NCBI GenBank assembly: GCA_963785735.1
Contig: CAWAWJ010000001.1
Span: forward strand, 372,001 to 436,000
Origin: REEB95 sp963785735
GTDB lineage: Bacteria; Pseudomonadota; Alphaproteobacteria; ATCC43930; CGMCC-115725
DNA: 64,000 bases
Direction: 5' to 3'
The notes beneath the pieces were generated by a model. The model made no database searches. It was not told the origin of the DNA and saw only the letters and a list, made by a program, of their open reading frames with translations. The position numbers and the translations under genes were made by a program. How positions within the stretch are numbered: the stretch's first letter is position 1; every line of letters starts with the position of its first letter. Of this stretch, positions 25,273 to 34,777 are shown piece by piece.

Positions 25273-26024
25273 AGGCGCTGGTGACGCGGCCACGCGAGGA
25301 CGCCCAGGCGCTGGCCAAGGCGCTCGCGGCGCGCGGCATCGAGGCGGTGCTGGAGCCGCTTTTGACCATAAGCCCCAAACCGGACGCCGCGGCCATGCTG
25401 AAGAAGGAACTCGGCGGGGTACAGGCGATTCTCTTCACCAGCGCAAATGGCGCGCGGGTTTTCGCCGGCGCTTGCACGGAACGCAAGCTGCCGGTCTTCG
25501 CGGTGGGCGACGCCACATCGCAAGCGGCCAAGGCGGCGGGTTTCGTTCATGTGGAAAGCGCGCAAGGCGACGCCGCCGCCTTGGCCAGATTGGCGGCGGC
25601 GCGGCTCAAGCCCGGGGATGGGCCACTCTTGCACCCGGCATCGAGCGATATCGCGGGCGATCTGGCGGGCGATCTCGCCAAGGCCGGGTTCGATCTCCGG
25701 CGCGCGGCGATCTACGAATCGATCCCGGCGCACGCTTTAAGCGCGGAAACCGCCGCGCTCATCAAACGCGGCGAAATCGGCGCGGCGCTGTTTTTCTCTC
25801 CCCGCACGGCGGGTTGCTTTGTTAGGCTCGCGGCCAAGGCGGGGCTGACGGACAGCCTCGGCTGGACCGTGGCCTTCGCCTTGAGCGCGGAGGTGGCGCG
25901 GGCTTTGCGGGATATGACATGGCGGCGCATCGCGGTGGCCGAGGCGCCCACCGAGGATTCGCTGCTCGCTTCGCTCGACCGGGCGATGCCGGGCGGCCAT
26001 AAGGAACGAAAGGCGTTTTCATGA
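25269..26024 (+). CDS. hemD: Uroporphyrinogen-III synthase
   Basis: Cyclises hydroxymethylbilane with inversion of ring D. The protein is poorly conserved as usual for the family, but KALVTRPREDAQALAKAL at the start, ILFTSANGARVF and YESIPAHALS are recognisable. 251 residues. The GTG start overlaps the hemC stop (GTGA) and its own stop overlaps the next ATG, so identity is strongly backed by operon position. Confidence 0.93.
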   Translation: MKALVTRPREDAQALAKALAARGIEAVLEPLLTISPKPDAAAMLKKELGGVQAILFTSANGARVFAGACTERKLPVFAVGDATSQAAKAAGFVHVESAQGDAAALARLAAARLKPGDGPLLHPASSDIAGDLAGDLAKAGFDLRRAAIYESIPAHALSAETAALIKRGEIGAALFFSPRTAGCFVRLAAKAGLTDSLGWTVAFALSAEVARALRDMTWRRIAVAEAPTEDSLLASLDRAMPGGHKERKAFS

Positions 26025-26980
26025 GCGATCCGGCGGCCATCGATCACGATCCCGACAAGACCGCGCGCAAGAAACGCCGGCGCTTCGCGGTGATGAGCTG
26101 GCTCGTTTCGAGCCTGATCCTGGTGCTGGCGCTGGTCGCCACATCACCTTATTGGGCGCCGCCGCTCGCCGCCATTCTCCCCTGGGGCGGGCCGGTTTCG
26201 GGCGGCGCGGCTTTGGGCGGCAGGCTCGACGCCGTCGAGCAGAAGCTGAACGATCTAACGGGCCAGGCTACGATACCGGCGGCTTCGCCCGACCTGACGG
26301 GCGTCGAGGACAAGCTCCAGAGCCACGCGGCTTCACTCGGCTTGCTTCAAGACGGCGCGCAAAGGCTGGATCAGCGCCTGGCGTCGCTCGAGACGCGAAT
26401 AGCCGGCATGAGCAACGATCCGCAGCGGCTGCTGCTGGTGTCGCTCAGCGAGCTTAGCGCGGCGATCGAGACCTCGCGGCCCTTTGCCGGCGAGCTCGGG
26501 GCATCCGAGGCATTGGCATCGGCCAAGCCCGATATCCTGGCGCAATTGAAGACGCTCGACGCCAACGCAGGCCAGGGCATTCCGGGCGCGGCGGTGCTGG
26601 CGCGGCAATTCTCGGCCGAGGTGGCGCCGGCTTTGATGCGCGCGGGGGCCGAGACCGGTTCCGCCGGCGAAAGCTGGTGGCAGCGCATCCTGGCCAGGAT
26701 CGAAAGCCTGGTGGTGGTGCGCCGCACCGACCAGGAAGGCCAGCATGCGGCCGATCCGGTGGCGGCGGCCGTGGCCACGGCCGAAGCGGCGCTCGGCCAG
26801 GGCGATGCCGCGGGCGCGGTGGGCGCGATCGAAGGCCTGCCGGAAGACGCCAGGACGCCGGCCTTGTCCTGGCTCGCCTTGGCCCGACAAAGACTCGCCG
26901 CCGAGGCGGCGGTGGCGCAGGCGATCCAATCCGCCGCCCAGGCGATGACGGCTCCCGCGCCCGGCGCCAAGGCCCCATGA
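26021..26980 (+). CDS. Mitofilin/Mic60-like inner-membrane protein
   Basis: A 319-residue protein with a short basic cytoplasmic head (TARKKRRRF), one membrane helix at about 27-48 and a long periplasmic part that is helical and Ala/Leu-rich with coiled-coil character, ending in a mitofilin-like C-terminal region (PVAAAVATAEAALGQGDAAG onward). Alphaproteobacterial homologues of mitochondrial cristae protein Mic60 sit exactly here, between hemD and hemY, and shape inner-membrane contact with the outer membrane. The start overlaps the hemD stop (ATGA). Confidence 0.85.
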   Translation: MSDPAAIDHDPDKTARKKRRRFAVMSWLVSSLILVLALVATSPYWAPPLAAILPWGGPVSGGAALGGRLDAVEQKLNDLTGQATIPAASPDLTGVEDKLQSHAASLGLLQDGAQRLDQRLASLETRIAGMSNDPQRLLLVSLSELSAAIETSRPFAGELGASEALASAKPDILAQLKTLDANAGQGIPGAAVLARQFSAEVAPALMRAGAETGSAGESWWQRILARIESLVVVRRTDQEGQHAADPVAAAVATAEAALGQGDAAGAVGAIEGLPEDARTPALSWLALARQRLAAEAAVAQAIQSAAQAMTAPAPGAKAP

Positions 26981-28376
26981 TGCGGCTCTGGCCGGCGATC
27001 ATCCTGGTGGCTCTCCTGGTGGCGGGCGCGGTGTTCGTCGCCGACCGGCCGGGCAACGTGGTGGTGGAATGGCAGGATTGGCGGCTCGACACCTCGGTGG
27101 CGGTGCTGGCGCTGGGCACGACGTTCGTGGCGCTGGCGGGCGGCTGGCTTTATGTGGTGCTGCGGAAGCTCGTCCGCGCGCCGCGCGATTTTTTGAACGC
27201 AAGGCGCGAACGCAGGCGGCGCGAGGGCTATCGCGCGCTGACCCGGGGCCTGGCGGCGGCGGCCTCGGGCGAGGCCATCGAGGCGCAACGTTGCGCGCGC
27301 AAGGCGGAAAAGCTCCTCACCGAAAAACCGCTGACGCTGCTGTTGTCGGCGCAGGCGGCGCAGCTCTCGGGCGATACGGAAGCATCCAAGCGTTATTTCA
27401 CCGCCATGCTCGACGAGCCCGAGACCGCGTTTCTGGGACTGCGCGGGCTGATCGCGCGCGCGCTCCGGGCGGGCGATGAGGCGCGGGCGCTCAGCCTCCT
27501 CGAGCAGGCGCGCAAGCTGCGCCCGCGCACGCCCTGGGTGTTGCACGGACACTACGAATTGCTGGCGCGGGCCCAACGCTGGGACGAGGCCGAGAAATGC
27601 CTGGCCGAGGCGATCCGATACAAGGGCGTCAATGCCGAAGACGGCCGGCATCACCGCGCCGCGTTGCTTTACGAGCGCGGACGGGCGGCCCAAACAAGCG
27701 GCCGCGCGCGCGACGCGCTCGATCTCGCCGCGCGCGCCCATGCGATCGATCCCGGCTTCGCCCCGGCGACGGCGTGGTATGCGGCGCTGCTCGAATCCTC
27801 CGGCCAGAAGCGCCGCGCGCGCAAGACCATCGAAGCGGCGTGGCGGTTGACGCCCCATCCCGGCCTTGCCCGCGCCTATGGCGCGCTTTACGCGGACGAA
27901 ACCGATCTGGCGCGGGTGAAGCGCTTCGAGCGGCTGGCTGAGATCAATCCCGGCCATCCTGAAAGCGAAATGGCGCTGGGCCAGGCCGCGCTCAAGGCGC
28001 GGCTTTGGGGCGAGGCGCGGCGGCATTTGCAGGCGGCGGGAGCGGATGGCGATGCGACGCCGCCGCGGATCTGCCGGCTGATGGCCGAGATCGAAGAGGC
28101 GCAGAACAGCGATCTCGCCGCCTCGCGCCGATGGCTCGAACGCGCGGCCAATTCGGCCTCGCCCGATCCGGCCTATGCCTGCAACGCCTGCGGCGGCACG
28201 ACGCCGAATTGGGCGCCGCTCTGCCCGCATTGCCGCAGCTTCGATGCGCTGGTGTGGCGGGCACGGCCGGGCGAAAGCGCCCATGCCGCGATGGGCGCGG
28301 CGGCGTTTTTGCCCACCTCCATTGACGATCAAAGCGGAGCGGTTGTAGGGTCCGCCGCGTTTCGTTCGACCATCTT

Positions 28377-28386
<10 letters not shown>
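26977..28386 (+). CDS. hemY: HemY-domain TPR membrane protein
   Basis: A 469-residue inner-membrane protein of the HemY N-terminal family (unrelated to protoporphyrinogen oxidase). Two N-terminal helices (about 4-20 and 38-62) precede TPR-like helical repeats. A C-terminal zinc ribbon CNACGGTTPNWAPLCPHC is typical for alphaproteobacterial members. Its exact role next to heme genes is unsettled. ATG at 26977 overlaps the upstream stop; the longer frame is a shadow. Its TAG stop (28384-28386) falls inside the 5' end of the tRNA-Thr gene. Confidence 0.9.
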
Positions 28387-28451
<65 letters not shown>

Positions 28452-28474
28452 TCGATCCGAAAATACGGACGGCG

Positions 28475-28954
28475 CTAGTTCCCGGAGAAGGCGTAAGCGT
28501 CGAGCGAGCGGCCGTAGAGCGTGCCGCCCATCATGCCGAGGCCGCAGCCCATGGCGCCGGCGCCCGGTATGGCGGCAAAACTGGCGCCGCCGGTGAGCAG
28601 CCCGGCCAATGTCGCGGCGGCCGCGCCCAGCCCGGCGCCCGCGGTGCAACCCAGCCCGGCGCCGGCGATTGCGTTGCGCGAGCGGCTGACCTCGATACCG
28701 CCCAGATAAATGACGTATTCGGCCTGGTCCTGCGCCCGGTCGTAAAGATCGGTTGCCGATTGCAAGCTGCGCGCGCCGAAATCGACGAAGGCGAAATCGG
28801 CGATCCGGCCGGAGATGCCGGTGAGGAACACCAGCCCGACCAGCGCCGCCATGACGGCCGAGGACCGCACCGCCGGACGGGCGGCGAACACGGCAAAATC
28901 ACGCCGGAAGCGGACGGCGCGGAAGAACGGAATATGCCTGATCAGTATCATCAC
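28475..28954 (-). CDS. Hypothetical membrane protein with glycine-zipper-like segment
   Basis: No family recognised. The 159 residues have a basic N-terminus (RAVRFRRDF), a membrane helix at about 34-50 (VMAALVGLVFLTGISG), a hydrophilic middle (SLQSATDLYDRAQDQAEYVI) and a Gly/Ala-rich segment at about 95-145 with GxxxG spacing that could span or associate with membrane. The end is a short DAYAFSGN. GAGG upstream of the ATG supports the start. It is transcribed convergently toward tRNA-Thr. Confidence 0.6.
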   Translation of the reverse strand: MMILIRHIPFFRAVRFRRDFAVFAARPAVRSSAVMAALVGLVFLTGISGRIADFAFVDFGARSLQSATDLYDRAQDQAEYVIYLGGIEVSRSRNAIAGAGLGCTAGAGLGAAAATLAGLLTGGASFAAIPGAGAMGCGLGMMGGTLYGRSLDAYAFSGN

Positions 28955-29168
28955 GCGAATTCCTCGATTCTATGCGGGGAAACCGGGCACCATCCCTGTT
29001 GAGAGCTCACTTTATTCGCGCGCAGGTTAGGGCGCTGTCGCCGGAGCGACAACCGGCAACGGATAAAATGCATGCTAAATCAGCGGCTTGGCCTTCGACC
29101 GGGCTCGACCGGGATCGGGCTTTATACCGGCCGGGGTCTCATGCCATATAACGCGAGGCAATCCCATC

Positions 29169-29741
29169 ATGGCCCGTCTCAAGGATTATCTCGAAACTTC
29201 GCGCGCGGCCTTGGCCGCAGCGATCGATGGCGTGGACGATTCGCGGGTCGAACGCGCGATTGCGGCCATGACCGAATCGCTCTCCAAGGACAAACCCTTG
29301 CTGATCTGCGGCAATGGCGGCTCGGCGGCCGACGCCATGCACATCGCCGGCGAGTTGGTCGGCCGTTATTTGAAGGAGCGGCGCGGCTTGAAGGCGATCG
29401 CGCTCTCGGCCGACCCGGCGGTGCTGACGGCCTGGAGCAACGATTACAGCTACGATACCGTGTTCGCGCGCCAGGTGGAGGCGCTCGGCGAAAAAGGCGG
29501 CGTGCTGCTGGCGATTTCGACCAGCGGCAATTCCAAAAACGTGATCGCGGCGGCCAAGGCGGCGAAGAAGAAGGGCATGACGGTGGTGGGCTTGACTGGC
29601 AAGGGCGGCGGCAAGCTTGGCCCCGAGACCGACATCATGCTCGACGTTCCGGCTACGCAGACGCCGCTCATCCAGCAGATCCATATCTGCCTCTATCACT
29701 TCATCTGTTCCGAGATCGAGGAGCGTATCTCCCGCGCCTGA
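29169..29741 (+). CDS. gmhA: Phosphoheptose isomerase (SIS domain)
   Basis: Converts sedoheptulose 7-phosphate to heptose 7-phosphate, the first step of ADP-heptose synthesis for lipopolysaccharide core. The SIS-domain loop LLICGNGGSAADAMHIAGEL is near residue 43, TAWSNDYSYD and ISTSGNSKN follow, and the C-terminal TPLIQQIHICLYH helix contributes metal-binding His as in GmhA. 190 residues. ATG at 29169 excludes 27 upstream residues with no family likeness. The rest of the heptose pathway is not in the window. Confidence 0.93.
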   Translation: MARLKDYLETSRAALAAAIDGVDDSRVERAIAAMTESLSKDKPLLICGNGGSAADAMHIAGELVGRYLKERRGLKAIALSADPAVLTAWSNDYSYDTVFARQVEALGEKGGVLLAISTSGNSKNVIAAAKAAKKKGMTVVGLTGKGGGKLGPETDIMLDVPATQTPLIQQIHICLYHFICSEIEERISRA

Positions 29742-29778
29742 GCGCCGCGCTTCGGCCGCAATTCCGGCGGGCGGGAAA

Positions 29779-29955
29779 CTAGCGGGCAAGCGCCTGGGAG
29801 AGGGTGTTGAAGGCGTTGATGAGCCCGGTCGAAACGCCGTGCAGGCTGGCCGCGATCACCACGCCGATCGTGGCGCAGACCAGGCCGTATTCCAAGGCGG
29901 CGGCGCCGCGTTCGTCGCGCAGCAATTGGCCGATCATTCGATTGACGTCCGACAT
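29779..29955 (-). CDS. Flp-type (type IVb) pilin, copy 2
   Basis: A 58-residue pilin: leader MSDVNRMIGQLLRDERGA, then ALEYGLVCATIGVVIAASL with the conserved Glu-Tyr in the hydrophobic segment, then a short tail ending QALAR. The leader/core boundary and the EYG match Flp pilins processed by a TadV/CpaA peptidase. Compared with copy 1 it carries a Cys in the membrane segment. GGGGAAG lies 7 bases upstream. It is divergent from the tadD-cpa genes and shares their 259-base regulatory gap. Confidence 0.88.
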   Translation of the reverse strand: MSDVNRMIGQLLRDERGAAALEYGLVCATIGVVIAASLHGVSTGLINAFNTLSQALAR

Positions 29956-30084
29956 GAATTTCTTCCCCGGAATGCCGCGTCAAGGCGGTTAAGCCACGGT
30001 AAGGCTGAACCCGGAAAACACAAAACAATATCGTCGAAAATTTGCCGCGTATTCGCGCGAAATCGTTTCGAAACGCCGCAAAAA

Positions 30085-30100
30085 TTGACACCGCGTTAAC
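30085..30100. promoter_or_regulatory. CtrA-like box TTGA-N7-TTAAC
   Basis: TTGA (30085-30088), seven bases, TTAAC (30096-30100): one mismatch from TTAA-N7-TTAAC. It lies between the divergent flp copy 2 and tadD genes and could serve either. Confidence 0.5.
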
Positions 30101-30143
30101 AACCGCCCGGCATGTCTGGCGAATTCGCAACCTCGCTTCGCCC

Positions 30144-30160
30144 TTCAGTCTTGCTTAACC
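30144..30160. promoter_or_regulatory. CtrA-like box TTCA-N7-TTAACC upstream of tadD
   Basis: TTCA (30144-30147), seven bases, TTAACC (30155-30160). The same form, TTCA-N7-TTAACC, recurs upstream of cpaB. It lies 55 bases before the tadD start. Confidence 0.55.
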
Positions 30161-30214
30161 ACAATGGGCGACACTGGCCGTCGCATATCTTGGCATCGGC
30201 GAAGGGATTCCACG

Positions 30215-31249
30215 GTGTATTCGCAATTTCACGGCTTGGGTTCGGAGCGAAATTTCGGCAACGCCGCATGGGTCGCGGCGCGGCTGCTGCCGCTCTTGGC
30301 CGCCTGCGCCTTGGCGTTGTCGGGTTGCGCCCATGCCCCCAAAGACGCCCAATCGCCGGCCGCCGCGCAAGCCCAGGCCGCCGAGAACGCCAAGCCGCCG
30401 ATGCAGCGCGGCGAGGAAGCGATGGCGCGCGGCGATTACGCCGCCGCTTCGGGGTTCTACCGCCAGGCGAGCACGGACAATCCCGGCACGCTCGAGCCGC
30501 TGTTGCATCTGGGCGGGGCCCAGGTGGCGGCAGGCGATTACACCGGCGCCTATGAGACCTATCACCAGGCCCAGACCCTCTCGGCCGACGGCCCCGAAGC
30601 CGCGTTCCGGCTCGGCGAATTGATGCTGATGCGCGGATCGCCCCAGGCGGCGATCGACCAATTCGCCATCGCGCTCCGGACCCGCAAGGTCGACCCCGCG
30701 CTCTACAGCGCGATCGGCGTCGCCTACAGCATGATGGGCAAATACGACATGGCGATCGGCGATTACCGGCTCGGTCTGAAAATAGCGCCCGATCACATGG
30801 GGCTCCGGAACAATCTTGGCCTCGCCCAGTTCCTAGCCGGCGATTACGACGGCGCGGTGAAGACGTTGACCGATCTGGTGGCGATGCCCAACGCCAAGCC
30901 GCGCTACAGCCAGAATCTGGCCTTCATCTACGCGGTCCATGGCGATTACGAGCATGCGCGCGATGTGGCGGGACACGACGTCGACCTGGCTTCGCTCAAG
31001 AGCGACCTCGATCTCTACCGCACCGGCCAAGCCACCAACCAACAGGCCGGCGAGAGCCAGGCCATCGACCAGGAATTGATGGGTATTCATTTCAGCGGCA
31101 ATCCGGAGGCCGCCCAGGCGGCCCCGGCCCCCGCGGCGGCCACGCAAACCAGTCAAGCCGGGCCCGGCCAAATGGCGCCCCTTCAACTCGCGCCCGGCCC
31201 GGCCGAGCCCAACCGGACCGAAACCGGCCAAGCCGACCCCCTCTATTAG
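30215..31249 (+). CDS. tadD: TPR lipoprotein of the Tad pilus locus (TadD-like)
   Basis: A 344-residue lipoprotein: signal ending ALALSGC (Cys near residue 31), then tetratricopeptide repeats (RGEEAMARGDYAAASGFYRQ, GGAQVAAGDYTGAYETYHQA, GVAYSMMGKYDMAIGDYRLG, GLAQFLAGDYDGAVKTL) over about 60-270, and a Pro/Ala/Gln-rich disordered tail. TadD acts as a pilotin-like factor for the Flp secretin. GTG at 30215 is chosen because AAGGG is 8 bases before it and a clean lipoprotein signal results. It precedes cpaB instead of following tadC as in many Tad loci. Confidence 0.82.
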   Translation: MYSQFHGLGSERNFGNAAWVAARLLPLLAACALALSGCAHAPKDAQSPAAAQAQAAENAKPPMQRGEEAMARGDYAAASGFYRQASTDNPGTLEPLLHLGGAQVAAGDYTGAYETYHQAQTLSADGPEAAFRLGELMLMRGSPQAAIDQFAIALRTRKVDPALYSAIGVAYSMMGKYDMAIGDYRLGLKIAPDHMGLRNNLGLAQFLAGDYDGAVKTLTDLVAMPNAKPRYSQNLAFIYAVHGDYEHARDVAGHDVDLASLKSDLDLYRTGQATNQQAGESQAIDQELMGIHFSGNPEAAQAAPAPAAATQTSQAGPGQMAPLQLAPGPAEPNRTETGQADPLY

Positions 31250-31323
31250 CCCAGCTATTAGGCCAGCCGCCAGGCCGGCAGCGGCGCGCGGGAAGGCCTG
31301 GAAAACCCTGATTTATCCGGGTG

Positions 31324-31340
31324 TTCATCGGCTATTAACC
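31324..31340. promoter_or_regulatory. CtrA-like box TTCA-N7-TTAACC upstream of cpaB
   Basis: TTCA (31324-31327), seven bases, TTAACC (31335-31340), about 120 bases before the cpaB start. It has the same half-site form as the box at 30144. Confidence 0.55.
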
Positions 31341-31458
31341 AGAGTCGGCCACAATCACCACCGGTTCGTTCCGCATGCAGGCGAGGGATCCGCGCATGTC
31401 CCGGAAAAGACGGCGCGGAGCGGTTTGCCTGAAAGAATCGGAGAGGGTTTAAAGCGCG

Positions 31459-32448
31459 ATGTTCGCCACCATTCCGCCACGCCGGCTGATCCTGCTCGCC
31501 GCAGCGATGTGCTTGTCGCTGGTCACGGCGCTGATCGTGCGCGGCTGGGTCGAAAACGTGAAGCGCGAAGCCGCCGCCCCCGTGGTGGTCGAGACGGTCA
31601 AGCCGCCGACGATGATTCTGGTCGCGGCCAAGCCGTTGCCCGCCGGTCACTTCATCAAGGACGAAGACTTGAAGTGGCAGAGCTGGCCCGACGACAACAT
31701 GGCCGCGAGCTATCTCGTTCAGGGCGCGGTCACCGCCGACACCATCGTCGGCTCGGTCGCGCGCAACGGCATCGCGCTGGGCGAACCGATCACCAATGAG
31801 CGCATCGTCAGGAAAGGCGAGCGCGGCTTTCTGGCGGCGATCGTCGCGCCCGGCTTTCGCGCCATCACCGTTACCATGAATTCGAATGCCGGACTTTCCG
31901 GCCTCGCCATTCCCGGCGACCGGGTCGACGTGCTGCTCACCATGTCGGTGCCGGCCACGACCAAGGACGAGGTCGAGCGCAAATTCACCGAGACCGTGTT
32001 GCAGGACGTTCGCGTCCTGGCGGTCGATCAGAAGATGGACGATCAGGCGAGCGACGCCGTGATGGCGCACACCGCCACCTTGGAAGTCACGCCGAAACAG
32101 GCCGAGACGGTGACGCTGTTGCAGGAGCTCGGCAAGATGTCGATGACCCTGCGCAGCCTGGGCACCGCCGAGAACGACGCCGAGACGCACACGCCGACCG
32201 TCACCTCGGAAAGCGATTTGACCGCGTTGCTGGGATTGCGCACGCCCGCGAAAGCCACGAGCGCGAGCCAGCCTTCCGACCGGATCGAGGTGGTGCGCGG
32301 CACGGTGCGCAGCGTCGTCGACGTTTCCGGTCACACCATCCAGCAGGACGATTCTCCGCCGGGGTCGGTCGGCACCGCGGACAAGAAGGCCTTGCAGGCG
32401 ACCCAATCGGGGAACTTGCAGGCGCCGCCGCCGGGGAATAAGCAATGA
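31459..32448 (+). CDS. cpaB: Flp pilus assembly protein CpaB (RcpC)
   Basis: A 329-residue periplasmic protein anchored by one N-terminal helix (about 10-28). The SAF domain MILVAAKPLPAGHFIKDEDL at about 51-70 is the CpaB hallmark, followed by FRAITVTMNSNAGLSGLAIPGDRVDV, the conserved RcpC-like domain. The C-terminal ~80 residues look disordered. It is thought to help the secretin assemble. Its stop overlaps the start of cpaC. Confidence 0.93.
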   Translation: MFATIPPRRLILLAAAMCLSLVTALIVRGWVENVKREAAAPVVVETVKPPTMILVAAKPLPAGHFIKDEDLKWQSWPDDNMAASYLVQGAVTADTIVGSVARNGIALGEPITNERIVRKGERGFLAAIVAPGFRAITVTMNSNAGLSGLAIPGDRVDVLLTMSVPATTKDEVERKFTETVLQDVRVLAVDQKMDDQASDAVMAHTATLEVTPKQAETVTLLQELGKMSMTLRSLGTAENDAETHTPTVTSESDLTALLGLRTPAKATSASQPSDRIEVVRGTVRSVVDVSGHTIQQDDSPPGSVGTADKKALQATQSGNLQAPPPGNKQ

Positions 32449-34037
32449 GCCGCCGCGTCCCCGCCCTCTTCCGCATCCTGACCCGCGCGCTTGCGCTGAC
32501 GCTGGCCGTGAGCTTGACGGTGGCGCCCTTGCGCCTCTACGCCGCGTCGACGGTGATTTCGTCCAACGGCGAAATCCTGTCGGTCGGCATCAGCAAGGGC
32601 ATCGTGTTGCGGCTCGACCATCCGGCCAGCAACGTCTTCGTCGCCGATCCCGCGGTGGCCGATATCCAGGTCAAGTCGCCGACCATCATCTATCTGGTCG
32701 GCAAGGCGGTGGGCTCGACCACGCTTTTCGCGCTCGACAAGCAGGACCAAGTGCTGGTGAACAGCCGCGTTGAGGTCCATGCCGACACGGACGGGCTGCA
32801 AAGCGCGATCAATCAGCTGGTGCCGAACAGCGGCATCCGGGTCAAATCGGTCAGCGATTCGGTGGTGCTCGAGGGCTCGCTCAAATCCGCAGCCGAAGGA
32901 GACGACATCCGCAAGCTCGCGGCGCGCTACGTGCCCGACGCCAAGCAGATCGTCAACCAGATGGAACTCAATGCGCCCAACCAAGTCAATCTGCATGTCC
33001 GCATCGCCGAGGTTTCGCGCACCGTCGAAAAGCAGTTCGGCATCGATTGGTTCAGTACAGCCAACACCGGCATTGCTGCCTTCGGCCTGGTGACAGGCGG
33101 CACGGCCGTTGCCGGCGCCACCGGCAGCACGAACGTGACCAAGATCGCACCATTCCTTCCCGGCTTTAACTCCAGCTCCACCTCGCCCCAGTTCTTCAAT
33201 ACCCAGGGCAGCCCGCTTCTCGGTGGCGGCTCCGTCGGCAACCTCTATGGTGGCGTGAACGTAGGCAGCAAAAGCATCAACGCGCTGGTCACGGCGCTTG
33301 AGGACGAGGGCCTCGTCACCATCCTGGCCGAGCCCAATCTGACCGCGGTCTCGGGCCAGAAGGCGAGCTTTTTGGCCGGCGGCGAGTTCCCGGTGCCGGT
33401 GCCGCAATCGGGCACCGGCGGCAGCGCCGTCGTCACCATCGACTACAAGCAATTTGGCGTGGGCTTGACCTTCGTCGCCACCATCCTTTCCGGCAATCGC
33501 ATCAGCCTGCATGTCGAACCCGAGGTCAGCCAGATCGACGAATCGACCGCCATCCAAGTCGCCGGCATCTCGGTGCCCGGGCTCTCGACGCGGCGCGCGG
33601 AGACCACGGTCGAGCTGGCGAGCGGCCAGACCCTCGCCATCGGCGGGCTGATGCAGAACAACGTCACGCAACAGCTCAACAAGTATCCCTGGCTCGGCGA
33701 CCTGCCGATTCTAGGTGCGCTGTTCCGCTCGGCGGCCTTTCAGCGCAACGACAGCGAGCTGGTGATCCTGGTGACGCCCTATATCGTGCGGCCGGTTTCG
33801 AACGAACAGATGGCGATGCCGACCGATGGCATAACCGCGCCGACCGATTTGGATTTGTATATGAAGGGCCGCATGAATGGCTCCGATTCGACGAGCCAGC
33901 CGGCGGTTCAGGCGGACCCGGCGCAACCGGCAACGCCGGCGTCGCGGCCGGTGTCGCAATCGACCCAACCGGTCACATTGCCCGACGGGCGCAAGGCGGC
34001 GGTGCCGCTCGGCCAAGTCGGCTTCGAGATCGATTGA
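32445..34037 (+). CDS. cpaC: Flp pilus secretin CpaC (RcpA)
   Basis: The outer-membrane channel for the Flp pilus, 530 residues. A signal peptide (about 1-34) is followed by an N-terminal pilus-associated domain (LSVGISKGIVLRLDHPASNVFVADP), a BON-like region (VHADTDGLQSAINQLVPNSG) and the secretin core with ALEDEGLVTILAEPNLTAVSGQKASFLAGGE and VPGLSTRRAETTVELASGQTLAIGGL near the C-terminus. A Pro/Gln-rich tail ends the protein. The start overlaps the cpaB stop (ATGA). Confidence 0.95.
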   Translation: MSRRVPALFRILTRALALTLAVSLTVAPLRLYAASTVISSNGEILSVGISKGIVLRLDHPASNVFVADPAVADIQVKSPTIIYLVGKAVGSTTLFALDKQDQVLVNSRVEVHADTDGLQSAINQLVPNSGIRVKSVSDSVVLEGSLKSAAEGDDIRKLAARYVPDAKQIVNQMELNAPNQVNLHVRIAEVSRTVEKQFGIDWFSTANTGIAAFGLVTGGTAVAGATGSTNVTKIAPFLPGFNSSSTSPQFFNTQGSPLLGGGSVGNLYGGVNVGSKSINALVTALEDEGLVTILAEPNLTAVSGQKASFLAGGEFPVPVPQSGTGGSAVVTIDYKQFGVGLTFVATILSGNRISLHVEPEVSQIDESTAIQVAGISVPGLSTRRAETTVELASGQTLAIGGLMQNNVTQQLNKYPWLGDLPILGALFRSAAFQRNDSELVILVTPYIVRPVSNEQMAMPTDGITAPTDLDLYMKGRMNGSDSTSQPAVQADPAQPATPASRPVSQSTQPVTLPDGRKAAVPLGQVGFEID

Positions 34038-34048
34038 GGAGAGCAGCC

Positions 34049-34777
34049 ATGGGCCACCCTCTTGACATGAACACCTATCTCCGCTCGCGCACCGGCTGGG
34101 CGCTTCTGGCCGCCATGCTGGTGGCGCTGTTTTTGTCCGGCTGCTCCCACCAGCCCAACCCGATGAACGATCCGCCCAAGGCGATCGTGGTGAAGCCGGT
34201 GCTGGCCACCCACCCGGTTTATTTCGGCAACGGCTCGGCCATGCTGAGCCCGGACGAGATCGACGGGCTGCGCGCCTTCCTCGGCGAGGGCCGGATCACC
34301 AAGATCGATTCCATCACCATCCAGGCCGGCGACAGCCAACTCGGCGCCGCGCGCGCCGCGCGGGTGAGCGACGCGTTGAGCAATCTCGGCTACACCCATG
34401 TGGTGGCGCCGTCCAGCGAGCCCGGCGGCGATGCGGTAGCGGTGGTGGTGAAACGCCTGGCCGCGATGGCGCCCACCTGTCCCGATTGGGGGCCGGTCGG
34501 CCAATACGATCCCCATAACCTGCCGTTGAAGAATCTCGGCTGCGCCAGCGCCACCAATCTTTATCTCATGGTTGCCGATCCGCGCGATTTGGTTTCCGGA
34601 CGGATGCTCGGGCCGGCCGATGGCGACGAGGCCGTGCGCTCGGTCGACAATTACCGCTCGGGCAAGCTCGACAATCTGTCCTGGGGCCCCGGCGGGGGTT
34701 CCGGTGGCGGATCTTCGAGCGGATCTGCGAGCGGCGGTTCCAGCGGCTCTTCCAGCGGTGGCAGCAGTGGACAATAA
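34049..34777 (+). CDS. cpaD: CpaD-like pilus assembly lipoprotein
   Basis: A 242-residue lipoprotein with signal ending ALFLSGC (Cys near residue 31). The middle has NGSAMLSPDEIDGLRAFL and then NLGCASATNLYLMVADPRDLVSGR, the segment by which CpaD proteins are recognised. The last ~30 residues are a Gly/Ser low-complexity tail. CpaD proteins accompany the secretin in the periplasm. GAGGAGA just upstream supports ATG at 34049; ATG at 34067 is also possible. Confidence 0.9.
   Translation: MGHPLDMNTYLRSRTGWALLAAMLVALFLSGCSHQPNPMNDPPKAIVVKPVLATHPVYFGNGSAMLSPDEIDGLRAFLGEGRITKIDSITIQAGDSQLGAARAARVSDALSNLGYTHVVAPSSEPGGDAVAVVVKRLAAMAPTCPDWGPVGQYDPHNLPLKNLGCASATNLYLMVADPRDLVSGRMLGPADGDEAVRSVDNYRSGKLDNLSWGPGGGSGGGSSSGSASGGSSGSSSGGSSGQ

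Noticed and set aside
26371..28332. 653-residue open frame antisense to the Mic60 gene and hemY
   Set aside because: Arg/Ala/Pro-rich shadow without motifs; the forward genes have overlaps, membrane segments and a zinc ribbon.
29980..30000. Further CtrA box right upstream of flp copy 2 (GGTTAAGCCACGGTAAGG)
   Set aside because: The second half-site is TAAG, or TTAC at the wrong spacing on the other strand, so it does not meet the TTAA-N7-TTAA pattern even with one mismatch.
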